Shown: positions 26,140 through 37,127 of the stretch, piece by piece
Layout of the letters: each line of letters starts with the position of its first letter
Position numbering within the stretch: the stretch's first letter is position 1
DNA from: Novosphingobium decolorationis
GTDB lineage: Bacteria > Pseudomonadota > Alphaproteobacteria > Sphingomonadales > Sphingomonadaceae
Direction of reading: 5' to 3'
Length of the DNA stretch: 64,000 nt
NCBI RefSeq assembly: GCF_018417475.1
Contig: NZ_CP054856.1
Span: 3,751,001 to 3,815,000, forward strand
Program-made: the position numbers and the translations under genes
Notes under the pieces: model-generated
Told to the model about the DNA's origin: nothing
Databases searched by the model: none
Seen by the model: the letters and a program-made list of their open reading frames with translations, nothing else

Positions 26140-27845
26140 GCCGCGTCCCCGGTTTCGCCGCGGCGCGCCTTTTCCTCGGCGACGAGCTCCTTCTTGGAAA
26201 GCTTGCCGACAAGGGTCTTGGGCAGGGAGTCTCGAAATTCGATCGCGGAGGGCATCTCGATCTTGTTAAGCCGTTCGCGCAGGAATTCCAACAGTTCCTC
26301 ATCCGAAAGGGTGTCACCGGGGTGGAGTGCGACGAAGGCCTTGGGGGCCTGTCCGCGATAGGGGTGGGGGATGCCGATCACGGCGGCCTCGTTCACCATC
26401 GGGTGCTCGTAGATCGCCTCCTCGATGATGCGCGGGTAGACATTGTAGCCTCCGCACAGGATCACGTCCTTGATGCGGTCGACGAGGAACAGGTAGCCGT
26501 CCTCATCGACATAGCCGATGTCGCCCGTGCGCAGCGCGCCGTGGGTGAAGGTCTTTTCGCTTTCCTCCGGGCGGTTCCAGTAACCCGACATGACCTGGGG
26601 GCCGCGCGCGCAGACCTCGCCCTTCTCGCCGACCGCGCACAGGCGTTCGAGGTTGTCGGGATCGCGAATTTCGATGGTCGTGCCGGGAAAGGCGGGCCCG
26701 CACGAGTTGTCCTTGACCTCACCCTCGAGCGGGTTGCAGGTGATGATCGGGCTGGCTTCGGACAGGCCGTAGCCTTCCACCACGCGCACGCCGGTGCGTT
26801 CCTCGAAGGTGTGGCGCACCTCCAGCGGGAGCGGCGCGCCGCCCGAAATGCACACCCGCACGCTGGAGAAGGCACCGTGCGTCTCCTCGCCGTTCAATGC
26901 GGTGTAGAGCGTGGGCACCCCGAAGAACTGGGTCGGCCTGGTGCGCAGGGCGGTCTTGAGGAAGGACTTCATCTCGAAGCGGGGCAGGAGGATCATCTCG
27001 GCCGCGGTGTCGATGGAGTAGTTGAGCACCGTTGTCAGGGCAAAGACGTGGAAGAGCGGGAGGACGCCCAGCGTGCGCTCCTGCGTCTCGGGCATGTGGC
27101 CCACGTGGGCAAGCATCTGCGCCGAATTGGCGGTAAGGTTCGCGTGGGTGAGCATCGCGCCCTTGGGCACGCCGGTGGTGCCGCCGGTGTATTGCAGCAC
27201 GGCGAGGTCGTCGGGATCGCGGGCGACCGGATCGGGCGCGACCCGGCGCGCGACAAGATCGTCGTAGGCGATGAAGCGCAGGTCATGTTCGGGGAAGGGC
27301 ACGATGTCGCCGCGCTTGAAGAGCAGGAACGCGCCGCGCTTGAGCGAAGGGAGGGCATCGGCAAACGAGCACACGACGACGCGCTTCAGCTGGTGCTTGC
27401 CCAGGAGGTCTGCGACCTTGGGCATGGAGACCTGCAGGTCGGCGGTGACAAGGATCTCGCAGCCCGAATCCTCGACAAGGTGCGCCATCTCACGCTCGGT
27501 GTAGAGCGGATTGAAGTTCACCACGACGCCGCCCACGCGCAGGATCGCGAAATAGAGGATCACGTAATAGGGCGTGTTGGGCAGGCACAGGCCGACCCGC
27601 GTGCCCTTGACGACGCCCAGGTCCTGAAAGCCGCGCGCCGCACGTTGCGCGCGCTCGCCGATCTCCTCGTAGGTCCACTTGCGGCCCATGAAGTCCACGG
27701 CGTTCCAGTCCCCGTGGACCTCGACAGCATGGTCGAGCAGGTCGGTCAGCAGGCGCGGCGCGATGGGGGGCATCTCGTCCGCCGTAGCGAGGGAGGAAGT
27801 CTGTGCCAGGCGGTCCATGCCGCCCATCTGCGCCGCGCGTGTCAT
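26136..27845 (-). CDS. fadD: Long-chain fatty-acid CoA ligase
   Basis: The 569-residue AMP-forming ligase shows the P-loop YTGGTTGVPKGAMLTH at about residue 220, the adenine site GYGLSEASP and the hinge region DRIKDVILCGGYNVYP, then the C-terminal lysine in PKTLVGKLSKKEL. It activates fatty acids as CoA esters at the inner membrane after uptake through FadL. The start overlaps the fadL stop (TGATG). Confidence 0.92.
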   Translation of the reverse strand: MTRAAQMGGMDRLAQTSSLATADEMPPIAPRLLTDLLDHAVEVHGDWNAVDFMGRKWTYEEIGERAQRAARGFQDLGVVKGTRVGLCLPNTPYYVILYFAILRVGGVVVNFNPLYTEREMAHLVEDSGCEILVTADLQVSMPKVADLLGKHQLKRVVVCSFADALPSLKRGAFLLFKRGDIVPFPEHDLRFIAYDDLVARRVAPDPVARDPDDLAVLQYTGGTTGVPKGAMLTHANLTANSAQMLAHVGHMPETQERTLGVLPLFHVFALTTVLNYSIDTAAEMILLPRFEMKSFLKTALRTRPTQFFGVPTLYTALNGEETHGAFSSVRVCISGGAPLPLEVRHTFEERTGVRVVEGYGLSEASPIITCNPLEGEVKDNSCGPAFPGTTIEIRDPDNLERLCAVGEKGEVCARGPQVMSGYWNRPEESEKTFTHGALRTGDIGYVDEDGYLFLVDRIKDVILCGGYNVYPRIIEEAIYEHPMVNEAAVIGIPHPYRGQAPKAFVALHPGDTLSDEELLEFLRERLNKIEMPSAIEFRDSLPKTLVGKLSKKELVAEEKARRGETGDAA

Positions 27846-29143
27846 CAGAAGGTCATCCTTGCGCCAAGAGAGAAGACGAGGGCGGAGGCATCGGTCAAGG
27901 TGCCGTCCACCAGGATCGGCGTCTGCACGGGTGTTCCCGCGTAGGAGGCCGTGGTGCGGTCGATCGGCGCGTCCTCGAAGCTGATGTACGAGGCTGCGAA
28001 GTCCACCGTCAGGTTGCGCGTGGCCGCGTAGCTGGCACCGGCCGAGAAGTTCAGGCGGTCGCTGTCGGGCACGCGCGCGTCACGGTGGCCATCGCGCGTG
28101 GGCGTCTGCCCGTACTGGATGCCGCCGCGCACGGTGAGCTTGGGATCGAGGGCGTAATCAAAGCCGCCCGCCAGGCTCCAGATGTCGCGGTAGCCTTCGG
28201 GGATCGAGGTGTTGATGGGCGCGCCCAGATCAATCGAATCGAACTCGCTCCAGCCCACGCGCACCGCCTGGAAGTTGAGGGTGAGCTCGGGTGTTGCGCG
28301 GTAGCGGACCGATCCGATTGCCTGCCAGGGCGTGGAGAAAGTCGCGCTGGTCGCCACTTCCATGTTCTGCCCGGCCAGCGGCCCCAGCAGTCCCGAATTG
28401 GTGAGCGTACCGTCGAGCTTGTGCTTGATCGCCGACTTGTAGGCGAGGCCGAGCGAGACGGGGCCGCGGTGCATCTGGGCGCCGACCGACCAGCCCGTGT
28501 TCCAGCCATCGCCCTTGAGGCGCTGGTGCCCATCGGGAAGCGCGGCGGACAGGTTGGGCAGGTAGTTCGAGAGTTCGGCCTTGGCGTGCTGGACGTTGAG
28601 GCCGGCGCCCAGGTGAATGCCCGGCGCCAGCTCGACCGCGACGGTCGGCTGGATGTCGATGGTGCGCAGCTCGGTCTTGTCGGCGGTGTAGCGCGCCCAG
28701 CTGTCTTCCGAATAGTCGGTGGTGAAGTTGTAGGGGGCGCTGACCGCAAGGCCGAAGGCGAACTTGCCAAAGCCATAGGCAATCGCGCCGGACGGCAGAA
28801 CGCCGGTGTTGATCGGGTCCTTGGCGACCGGATCGCCGCCGACGGAGGCCGGCGCGGTGCCCGGGCGCACGATCAGGGTGTTCTCATCACGCACCTTGCC
28901 GCGCGGCAGGATGGCGCTGGCGTGGAGGGAGGCTTCGCCGCCTTCCATCCCGGCAATGGAAGCCGGGTTCCACCAGATGGATTCGACGCCCGTATCGGCG
29001 GCTTCGCCCGAAAACGCGCGGCCCTGCGCGCGCACCGACTGCTCCTGAAGATAGAAACCTTGCGCGTGGGCCGTGCCCGCTGCGCCCAGAGCGCCCAGCG
29101 ATACCGCCGTGCAAAGGGCGACCCGCCCCGTCATTCGTGTCAT
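27845..29143 (-). CDS. fadL: FadL-type outer-membrane long-chain fatty-acid transporter
   Basis: The 432-residue protein has a signal peptide ending AHAQ-GFYLQEQS; the residues after the cut form the N-terminal hatch typical of OmpP1/FadL. Also visible are the family motifs NPASIAGM and FAFGLAVSAPYNFTTDY, and the C-terminal barrel ending LGARMTF. It moves long-chain fatty acids or other hydrophobic compounds across the outer membrane. GGGAG lies before the start. It heads the fadL-fadD-merR-tesB operon. Confidence 0.92.
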   Translation of the reverse strand: MTRMTGRVALCTAVSLGALGAAGTAHAQGFYLQEQSVRAQGRAFSGEAADTGVESIWWNPASIAGMEGGEASLHASAILPRGKVRDENTLIVRPGTAPASVGGDPVAKDPINTGVLPSGAIAYGFGKFAFGLAVSAPYNFTTDYSEDSWARYTADKTELRTIDIQPTVAVELAPGIHLGAGLNVQHAKAELSNYLPNLSAALPDGHQRLKGDGWNTGWSVGAQMHRGPVSLGLAYKSAIKHKLDGTLTNSGLLGPLAGQNMEVATSATFSTPWQAIGSVRYRATPELTLNFQAVRVGWSEFDSIDLGAPINTSIPEGYRDIWSLAGGFDYALDPKLTVRGGIQYGQTPTRDGHRDARVPDSDRLNFSAGASYAATRNLTVDFAASYISFEDAPIDRTTASYAGTPVQTPILVDGTLTDASALVFSLGARMTF

Positions 29144-29202
29144 GTGTCTTCTCTCCCAAGAAGGATATTTTGGTGTTGTAAGGCGTTAACGCGCGAAGGA
29201 GG

Positions 29203-29643
29203 CTAGTCGATCCGCGTCCAGGTCTGGGTCTTGCACAAGGGCCACACGATGCAGCCTTTCAGCTTGAGCGTATTGGGTCCGTCCAGCGAGATCGTGGCCT
29301 TGTAGGTGCCCCCGTCTTCGGGGTTGTAGATCGAGCCCTTCTCCCACTTGTCGCCGTCCTTCTCGAAGCCGCCGATGATCTGAAGACCCTTCAGTTTGCG
29401 GGTGCGCTTGGCTTCGTCCTTGTTGTTGACGTCGCGCAGGTCCGGGTTCTTCTTCAGGTTGTCCGAGCTGACCAGGCGGCCGCAGATCGAGGCGCCGCAG
29501 CGCGAGATCTCGATGGTGCCGTTCTTCGATGGGGTGCGCCAGGTGCCGAGCGCCGAATCGGCGCTGGCTGCCTGCGCAGGTGCGGCCAGGCCAAGCCCGG
29601 CAGCAAGCGCAAGAAGCGCGGATTTGCTGGTGTGCATGCGCAA
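29203..29643 (-). CDS. DUF2147 exported protein
   Basis: The 146-residue protein carries a signal peptide (ALLALAAGLGLAAPAQA) and the DUF2147 pattern: GTWRTPSKNGTIEISRCG, ICGRLV, QIIGGFEKDG, YNPEDGGTYKATI and a final CIVWPLCKTQTWTR with two cysteines. The function of the family is not established; a small lipid-binding-like beta barrel is expected. I chose a TTG start with AGGA 7 bases upstream; an ATG two codons later is possible. It lies 59 bases upstream of fadL and may share that promoter. Confidence 0.85.
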   Translation of the reverse strand: MRMHTSKSALLALAAGLGLAAPAQAASADSALGTWRTPSKNGTIEISRCGASICGRLVSSDNLKKNPDLRDVNNKDEAKRTRKLKGLQIIGGFEKDGDKWEKGSIYNPEDGGTYKATISLDGPNTLKLKGCIVWPLCKTQTWTRID

Positions 29644-29861
29644 TCTTTCATCCTCTCTCTTCCCACGGTCTCGACCGTGACCCGGGTTGGGAACCGGGCC
29701 ACGGCCTGCCGTGTTGAAGATTCAATAGCGCAAATTTTGCTTGACGTATAGGGAAAGAATTGCACCCTTAGGGAAGACATCGACAAGATTCAGATCCGGA
29801 CGTTGACGGAATCGCCGCAAGAGGGATTCGAACGAACCGGGTTCGCCTGTGGAGAGAATGC

Positions 29862-30998
29862 ATGGATAGCGTCGTCATTGCGGGTTACGCCCGCTCCCCC
29901 TTTCACCTGGCCAACAAGGGCGCGCTGGCGCGCGTTCGTCCCGATGACCTGGCGGCGCAGGTCGTGCGCGGCCTGATCGCGAAGACCGGCGTGGAAGCTG
30001 CCGACATCGAGGACCTCATCGTGGGCTGCGCCTTTCCCGAAGGCGAGCAGGGCCTTAACGTCGCGCGTCTGATCGGCCTGCTTTCGGACCTGCCGCTCTC
30101 GGTCGGCGGGATGACCGTCAACCGCTTCTGCGGCTCGTCGATGAGCGCGATCCATATCGCCATGGGCCAGATCGCCGTGGGCGCGGGCGAGGCTTTCATC
30201 TGCGCAGGGGTCGAATCGATGAGCCGGGTGCCGATGATGGGCTTCAACCCGATGCCCAACCGTGCGCTCGCCGAAAAGTCGGCCGCCTACATGGGCATGG
30301 GCGAGACGGCTGAGAACGTCGCGACCAAGTACCAGATCCCGCGCGCCGAGCAGGAGGCGCTTGCGGTCGAAAGCCAGAAGCGCGCCAGTGCTGCGCGCGA
30401 TGCGGGCAAGTTCGTCGATGAGATCGTGCCCATCGAGACCAAGGCGGGCCTGGTCGAGCAGGACGGCACCATTCGCGGCGGTACGACAGCGGAGGATCTC
30501 GCCGGGCTCAAGCCCGCGTTCGATGCCAAGGGCTCGGTGACGGCGGGCACGTCCTCGCCGCTGACCGATGGCGCAAGCGCGGTGCTGGTCACGACGGAAA
30601 GCTATGCGAGGGCCCATGGCCTCCCGATCCTGGCGCGCATCAAGTCGGTCGCGATTTCGGGCTGCGCGCCCGAGACGATGGGGCTGGGCCCCATCCTCTC
30701 CAGCCAGAAGGCGATGGAGCGCGCCGGGATCACCGCGGCCGACCTCGACGTGGTCGAACTGAACGAGGCCTTTGCCTCGCAGGCCATCGCCTGCATCAAG
30801 GACCTGGGCCTCGATACCGCGAAAACCAATATCGACGGGGGCGCCATTGCCATCGGCCATCCGCTGGGCGCAACCGGCGCGCGCATTGTCGGCAAGGCGG
30901 CCTCGCTGCTGAAGCGCGAGGGCGGCAAGTACGCGCTCGCCAGCCAGTGCATCGGCGGCGGGCAGGGCATCGCGACGGTTCTGGAGGCGGTGGAATGA
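29862..30998 (+). CDS. fadA: Acyl-CoA/acetyl-CoA acyltransferase (thiolase)
   Basis: The 378-residue thiolase has the nucleophile cysteine at about residue 90 (NRFCGSSMS), the GHPLGATGAR histidine region and the second catalytic cysteine (QCIGGGQG) at the C-terminus. It removes acetyl-CoA in the last step of beta-oxidation. GGAGAG precedes the ATG. The next gene starts inside its stop codon (ATGA), the usual fadA-fadB coupling, although here the thiolase comes first. It is divergent from the fadL operon; the 218 bases between hold both promoters. Confidence 0.93.
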   Translation: MDSVVIAGYARSPFHLANKGALARVRPDDLAAQVVRGLIAKTGVEAADIEDLIVGCAFPEGEQGLNVARLIGLLSDLPLSVGGMTVNRFCGSSMSAIHIAMGQIAVGAGEAFICAGVESMSRVPMMGFNPMPNRALAEKSAAYMGMGETAENVATKYQIPRAEQEALAVESQKRASAARDAGKFVDEIVPIETKAGLVEQDGTIRGGTTAEDLAGLKPAFDAKGSVTAGTSSPLTDGASAVLVTTESYARAHGLPILARIKSVAISGCAPETMGLGPILSSQKAMERAGITAADLDVVELNEAFASQAIACIKDLGLDTAKTNIDGGAIAIGHPLGATGARIVGKAASLLKREGGKYALASQCIGGGQGIATVLEAVE

Positions 30999-33319
30999 CC
31001 CAGCCTGTCCAGAAAGTCTGCGTGATCGGGGCTGGCACCATGGGCGCGGGTATCGCGGCGCAGGTCGCCAACGCCGGTGTCCCCGTGCTTTTGCTCGATA
31101 TCGTCCCCAAGGACGGAGCCAACCGCAACGCCATCGCGCAAGGCGCAGTTGCGAAGATGCTCAAGACCGAGCCTGCGCCGTTCATGAGCAAATCGGCGGC
31201 AAAGCTGGTCGAGACCGGCAATATCGAGGACGACCTTGAGAAGGTCGCGACCTGCGACTGGATCATCGAGGCGGTGATCGAGCGGCTCGACATCAAGCAG
31301 GGCCTTTACGAGAAGCTCGAAGCGCTGAAGAAGCCCGGCACGGCGGTCTCGTCGAACACCTCGACGATCCCCCTTGCGAACCTCGTCGAGGGGCGCTCGG
31401 ACGCCTTCAAGGCCGACTTCCTCATCACCCACTTCTTCAACCCGCCGCGCTACATGCGGCTGATGGAGATCGTGACCGGCCCGGCCACGGCACCCGATGT
31501 CGCCGCGAAGGTCGAGGAATTCGCCGACGTGAAGCTGGGCAAGACGGTCGTTGCGGCCAAGGACACCCCCGGTTTCATCGCCAACCGCATCGGCACCTTG
31601 TGGATACAGCTTGGTCTCAACGCCGCGTTCGACATGGGGATCTCGGTGGAGCTGGCCGACGCGGTGGCGGGCAAGCCCATGGGCGTTCCCAGGACCGGCA
31701 TCTTCGGCCTTGTCGATCTGGTCGGCATCGACCTCATGCCGCACCTGCAGGCCAGCCTCACCTCGACGCTGGCCAAGGACGATCCCTACCAGGCCATCGC
31801 GCGCGACATTCCGCTCATCCAGAAGATGATCGCGGACGGCTACACAGGCCGCAAGGGCAAGGGCGGGTTCTACCGTCTCAACAAGGAAAAGGGCCGCCAG
31901 AAGGAGGTTATCGACCTGGCCACGGGCGAGTACCACGCGGTCACACGTCCGGCAGGCCCGCGCGGCGCTGCGGCCAAGGGCAACCTGCGCAAGCTGGTCG
32001 AGACCAAGGGCGAGATCGGCGAATATGCCTGGGCGATTCTGGGCGGAACGCTGGCCTACGCGGCAAGCCTGGTGCCCGAGGCGGCGGACGACGTGGTCGC
32101 CATCGATGATGCGATGAAGCTGGGCTACAACTGGAAGCAGGGCCCCTTCGAGATGATCGACGTTCTGGGCGCGGCCTATCTTGCCAGGCGCCTGGAGGAG
32201 GACGGCCAGCCGGTGCCCGACATCCTCAAGGTGGCGGGCGAGCGCAGCTTCTACCGCGTCGAGAACGGCGTGCGCCAGCACCTTGGCCTTGACGGTGAAT
32301 ACCACGACATCGTGCGTCCCGAGGGCGTGCTGCGCCTCGCCGATGTGAAGCTGGCCTCCCAGCCGATCCTCAAGAACGCCTCGGCCGCGCTCTGGGATAT
32401 CGGCGATGGCGTTGTCGCGCTCGAATTCACGGGCAAGATGAACGCTTTGGATGGCGAGGTGATGAAGCTCATCGTCCAGGCGCTCCCGCTCGTCCAGGAG
32501 AAGTACAAGGCGCTGGTCGTCTACACCGATGCCGACAACTTCTCGGCAGGGGCGAACCTGGGCCTTGCCCTATTCGCGGTGAACATCGCAGCCTATTCGG
32601 AGATCGAGAAGCTCGTGGCGGGCGGGCAGATGGCCTACAAGGGCCTGAAGTACGCCCCGTTCCCGGTCGTCGGCGCGCCAGCGGGCATGGCGCTGGGCGG
32701 GGGCTGCGAGATCCTGCTCCACTGCGATGCCGTCCAGGCCTATGCCGAGCTCTACACCGGCCTCGTCGAATGCGGCGTCGGGCTGGTGCCCGGCTGGGGT
32801 GGCAACGGCGAGATGCTGCTGCGCGCACGCAACGCGGCCAAGATGCCCAAGGGCCCGATGCCGCCCGTCGCCAAGGTGTTCGAGACCGTCTCGACCGCCA
32901 CTGTCTCCAAGTCGGCCGCGCAGGCCAAGCAAATGCTCTTCCTGCGCCCCGATGACGGGATCACCATGAACCGCGACCGTCTGCTCTACGATGCAAAGCA
33001 GAAGGCTCTTTCGCTGGTCGAAGGCTACGCCCCGCCCGAAGCGCCCGAGTTCCGGCTCCCCGGCGACAGCGGGCGCGTCGGCCTCGCGATGGCGGCACAA
33101 GGCTTCCACAAGCGCGGGCTTGCGACCGAGTACGACCTTGTCGTCTCGGATGCCCTCGCCGAAGTGCTGACCGGCGGCGATGGCGATCTGGTTGATACCG
33201 TGAGCGAGCAGGAACTGCTGAAGCTGGAGCGCGACGCCTTCATGAAACTGGTGCGTGAGCCGCGTTCGATTGCCCGCGTCGAGCATATGCTCGAGACCGG
33301 CAAGCCGCTGCGCAACTAA
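30995..33319 (+). CDS. fadB: 3-hydroxyacyl-CoA dehydrogenase/enoyl-CoA hydratase fusion
   Basis: The 774-residue bifunctional enzyme has the NAD-binding dehydrogenase first (VIGAGTMGAGIAAQVA at residue 9; HFFNPP; TPGFIANRI) and the enoyl-CoA hydratase/isomerase domain at the C-terminus (NFSAGANLG, then PAGMALGGGCEILLH and ECGVGLVPGWGG). This is the reverse of the E. coli FadB order and fits the FadN-like arrangement common in alphaproteobacteria. It performs steps 2 and 3 of beta-oxidation and would pass products to the thiolase encoded before it. The ATG overlaps the thiolase stop. Confidence 0.93.
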   Translation: MTQPVQKVCVIGAGTMGAGIAAQVANAGVPVLLLDIVPKDGANRNAIAQGAVAKMLKTEPAPFMSKSAAKLVETGNIEDDLEKVATCDWIIEAVIERLDIKQGLYEKLEALKKPGTAVSSNTSTIPLANLVEGRSDAFKADFLITHFFNPPRYMRLMEIVTGPATAPDVAAKVEEFADVKLGKTVVAAKDTPGFIANRIGTLWIQLGLNAAFDMGISVELADAVAGKPMGVPRTGIFGLVDLVGIDLMPHLQASLTSTLAKDDPYQAIARDIPLIQKMIADGYTGRKGKGGFYRLNKEKGRQKEVIDLATGEYHAVTRPAGPRGAAAKGNLRKLVETKGEIGEYAWAILGGTLAYAASLVPEAADDVVAIDDAMKLGYNWKQGPFEMIDVLGAAYLARRLEEDGQPVPDILKVAGERSFYRVENGVRQHLGLDGEYHDIVRPEGVLRLADVKLASQPILKNASAALWDIGDGVVALEFTGKMNALDGEVMKLIVQALPLVQEKYKALVVYTDADNFSAGANLGLALFAVNIAAYSEIEKLVAGGQMAYKGLKYAPFPVVGAPAGMALGGGCEILLHCDAVQAYAELYTGLVECGVGLVPGWGGNGEMLLRARNAAKMPKGPMPPVAKVFETVSTATVSKSAAQAKQMLFLRPDDGITMNRDRLLYDAKQKALSLVEGYAPPEAPEFRLPGDSGRVGLAMAAQGFHKRGLATEYDLVVSDALAEVLTGGDGDLVDTVSEQELLKLERDAFMKLVREPRSIARVEHMLETGKPLRN

Positions 33320-33331
33320 GTGAAAATAACA

Positions 33332-33355
33332 GGGGGACGCGCGCTGCGTGTCCCC
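33332..33355 (+). other. Hairpin between fadB and fadE
   Basis: GGGGGACGC pairs with GCGTGTCCCCC in the 52-base gap. The stem has one mismatch and no T-run. It could be a weak terminator or a transcript-processing element that sets a different level of the dehydrogenase. Confidence 0.4.
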
Positions 33356-33371
33356 CGCGAGGAGAGTTGAG

Positions 33372-35162
<1,791 letters not shown>

Positions 35163-35241
35163 CACTCCAGCCGGTTCCCGCCGCAGTCCTGCGCGGTGGG
35201 ACAGGATGGGCTAACCGGTCGGGTCGCGCCAACCGAAAGGA

Positions 35242-35281
35242 GAACACCCGGGATGGCCTGCAATGGCGGTCCCGGGTGTTC
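35242..35281. terminator. Bidirectional terminator between fadE and opgH
   Basis: A perfect 12-base-pair stem (GAACACCCGGGA and its complement) with a 16-base loop lies between convergent genes. The opgH stop codon follows immediately. T-runs are lacking, so strength is uncertain. Confidence 0.6.
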
Positions 35282-35282
35282 G

Positions 35283-37127
35283 TCATGGGGCGTGACTGGT
35301 TTCCGCGCTGGTTTGCGCGGCGGCGGGCACGGGATGTGCGCGCTTTTCGGCCTGGTCGTCGATGGTGGGATCGGGGACCTTGAAGAGCCGGGTGGGCTTT
35401 TCCAGCGCGCTTTCTGAAGAATGCGAGGTCAGGCTGATGAACCAGGGCGAGGCAAGCAGGCCCAGCGTCAGCGGCGAGAGCCAGATCGCGGTGACCGGAT
35501 CGAGGAAGGCGGTCGCGGCGAAGAGGAGGCCCAGCGCAATGTGCTCGCGCAGGTCGGGAATGATCTCGCGCACCGAGATGCGCCGCGCCTCGCGCGCCTG
35601 CGTCGACCAGCCTGCCGAGATGCCGAAAAGCAGGCCCATCAGCGCCTTGGTCTGGGTGACCATGGTGATCGGCGCGAAAAGGACGGCGAGCGGGACTTCG
35701 GCCGCCACCGAACGCAGGATCGTGGCCGTTCCGCCAAAGGCCGCGCGGCGCTTGGCATCCGAAAGCATCCAGACAAGGCCCATCGCCTTGGGCCCGAAGA
35801 GCAGCACGACGGTCAGCCACAGCACGCTCGGCGGGGCGGTGCCGACGAAACCGGCGCCCATCTGGCCCGCCGCCTGGGCAATAGTGACAAGCAGCAGCAG
35901 CAGCCAGCCGGGCGAGGTCAGGTAGGCCGAGGCGCCTACCAGCAGGTGCAGGCGATGCGTCCAGGTGAGGCCCGAGCTGGCCAGCAGCTGAAGGTGCTGC
36001 AGGTTGCCCTGCATCCAGCGCCGGTCGCGGATCGCCATGTCGACGACGGTGGGCGGGAACTCTTCGTAGGAGCCGCCGATCATGACCATGTGGACCGCCC
36101 AGCCACGCCGGCGCAGCAGTGCGGATTCGAGCATGTCGTGGCTGAGGATGTGCCCGCCGAAGGGGCCCTTGCCCGCCAGTTCGGGAAGGCCGCAGCTTTC
36201 GGCAAAGGCACGCGTGCGCACGATGGCGTTGTGGCCCCAGAAGTTCGATTCCGAGCCCGACCACCACAGCAGGCCCGCCGAAGCGATGGGCCCATAGGCT
36301 TCGCTCGCGAACTGCATCCAGCGCTGGAACAGGGTGCGCGCGTTGATGATCATGGGGACGGTCTGAAGGAGGCCAATGGAGGGGCGCTCCTCCATGATCG
36401 AGGCCATGCCCACGATCGAATCCCCGCTCATCATCGAATCCGCGTCGAGCACCAGCATACATTCGTAGGCCCCGCCGAAGCGGCGCACCCATTCGGCGAT
36501 GTTGCCGGGCTTGCGCGCGATGTTCTTCTCGCGGCGGCGATAGTAGACGTTGATCGGCGCTTCGGCGGCGACCTCCAGCCACTCGGCGTATTCGCGCTTA
36601 CCGGACAGCTCGTTGGAATCGGACAGCACGAAGAAGTCGATCCACGGCGCACCGCCCGCCTTTTCGATGGAGCTGGCCATGGCGCGCACGCGGGCGAAGA
36701 CCTCCTCCACGCTCTCGTTGTAGACCGGCATCAGCACGGCGGTGCGCTTGGAGAGCGACTGCGCGGGGCTGGGGATCGCGGTGAAACCGGGATGTTCGCC
36801 CGAGATGAGTTTCAGGAACCCCACCGTCGAGCTCACGAAGCCGAAGGCGATCCAGGTGAACAGCGGAATGAAGAAGACAAGAAGCGCGATCTCGAAGGCA
36901 TCGAGGCCATCGCGCGAAAATGCAAAGCGCAGCTCGCTCGAGGCGGCAAGGCCGATCACCGCGGTGAGCGTGATCAGGAGGAGGCGCTTCATCGCCATGC
37001 CCGGCGGCTGCGTCTTCACCTCGATGGAGCCCGGAGGCGGTCCATCGAGGCGTTGGATCGGCATCTCCAGCGGCGCTTCATCGGGAAGCGGACGCGGGGG
37101 CTGCGCGGGCGGCGGGGCCATGGTCAT
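35283..37127 (-). CDS. opgH: Glucan biosynthesis glucosyltransferase H
   Basis: The 614-residue membrane protein is a family 2 glycosyltransferase. It has LMPVYNESVEEVFARV, the aspartates in LSDSNE and VLDADSMM, the acceptor Asp in LSHDMLESALLRRRGW and the product-binding RDRRWMQGNLQHLQ. Several membrane helices lie at the N-terminus and after residue 380. It polymerises glucose from UDP-glucose into the backbone of osmoregulated periplasmic glucans and extrudes it across the inner membrane. It is shorter than E. coli OpgH, mostly at the N-terminus. It is coupled to opgG by ATGA. Gene order (TolC-like, HlyD, opgG, opgH) is unusual. Confidence 0.92.
   Translation of the reverse strand: MTMAPPPAQPPRPLPDEAPLEMPIQRLDGPPPGSIEVKTQPPGMAMKRLLLITLTAVIGLAASSELRFAFSRDGLDAFEIALLVFFIPLFTWIAFGFVSSTVGFLKLISGEHPGFTAIPSPAQSLSKRTAVLMPVYNESVEEVFARVRAMASSIEKAGGAPWIDFFVLSDSNELSGKREYAEWLEVAAEAPINVYYRRREKNIARKPGNIAEWVRRFGGAYECMLVLDADSMMSGDSIVGMASIMEERPSIGLLQTVPMIINARTLFQRWMQFASEAYGPIASAGLLWWSGSESNFWGHNAIVRTRAFAESCGLPELAGKGPFGGHILSHDMLESALLRRRGWAVHMVMIGGSYEEFPPTVVDMAIRDRRWMQGNLQHLQLLASSGLTWTHRLHLLVGASAYLTSPGWLLLLLVTIAQAAGQMGAGFVGTAPPSVLWLTVVLLFGPKAMGLVWMLSDAKRRAAFGGTATILRSVAAEVPLAVLFAPITMVTQTKALMGLLFGISAGWSTQAREARRISVREIIPDLREHIALGLLFAATAFLDPVTAIWLSPLTLGLLASPWFISLTSHSSESALEKPTRLFKVPDPTIDDQAEKRAHPVPAAAQTSAETSHAP

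Noticed and set aside
26322..27944. 540-codon open frame on the plus strand opposite fadD
   Set aside because: It is the shadow of fadD. Residue pattern is rich in Arg, Gly and His with no known motif, while the minus strand has the full set of ligase motifs.
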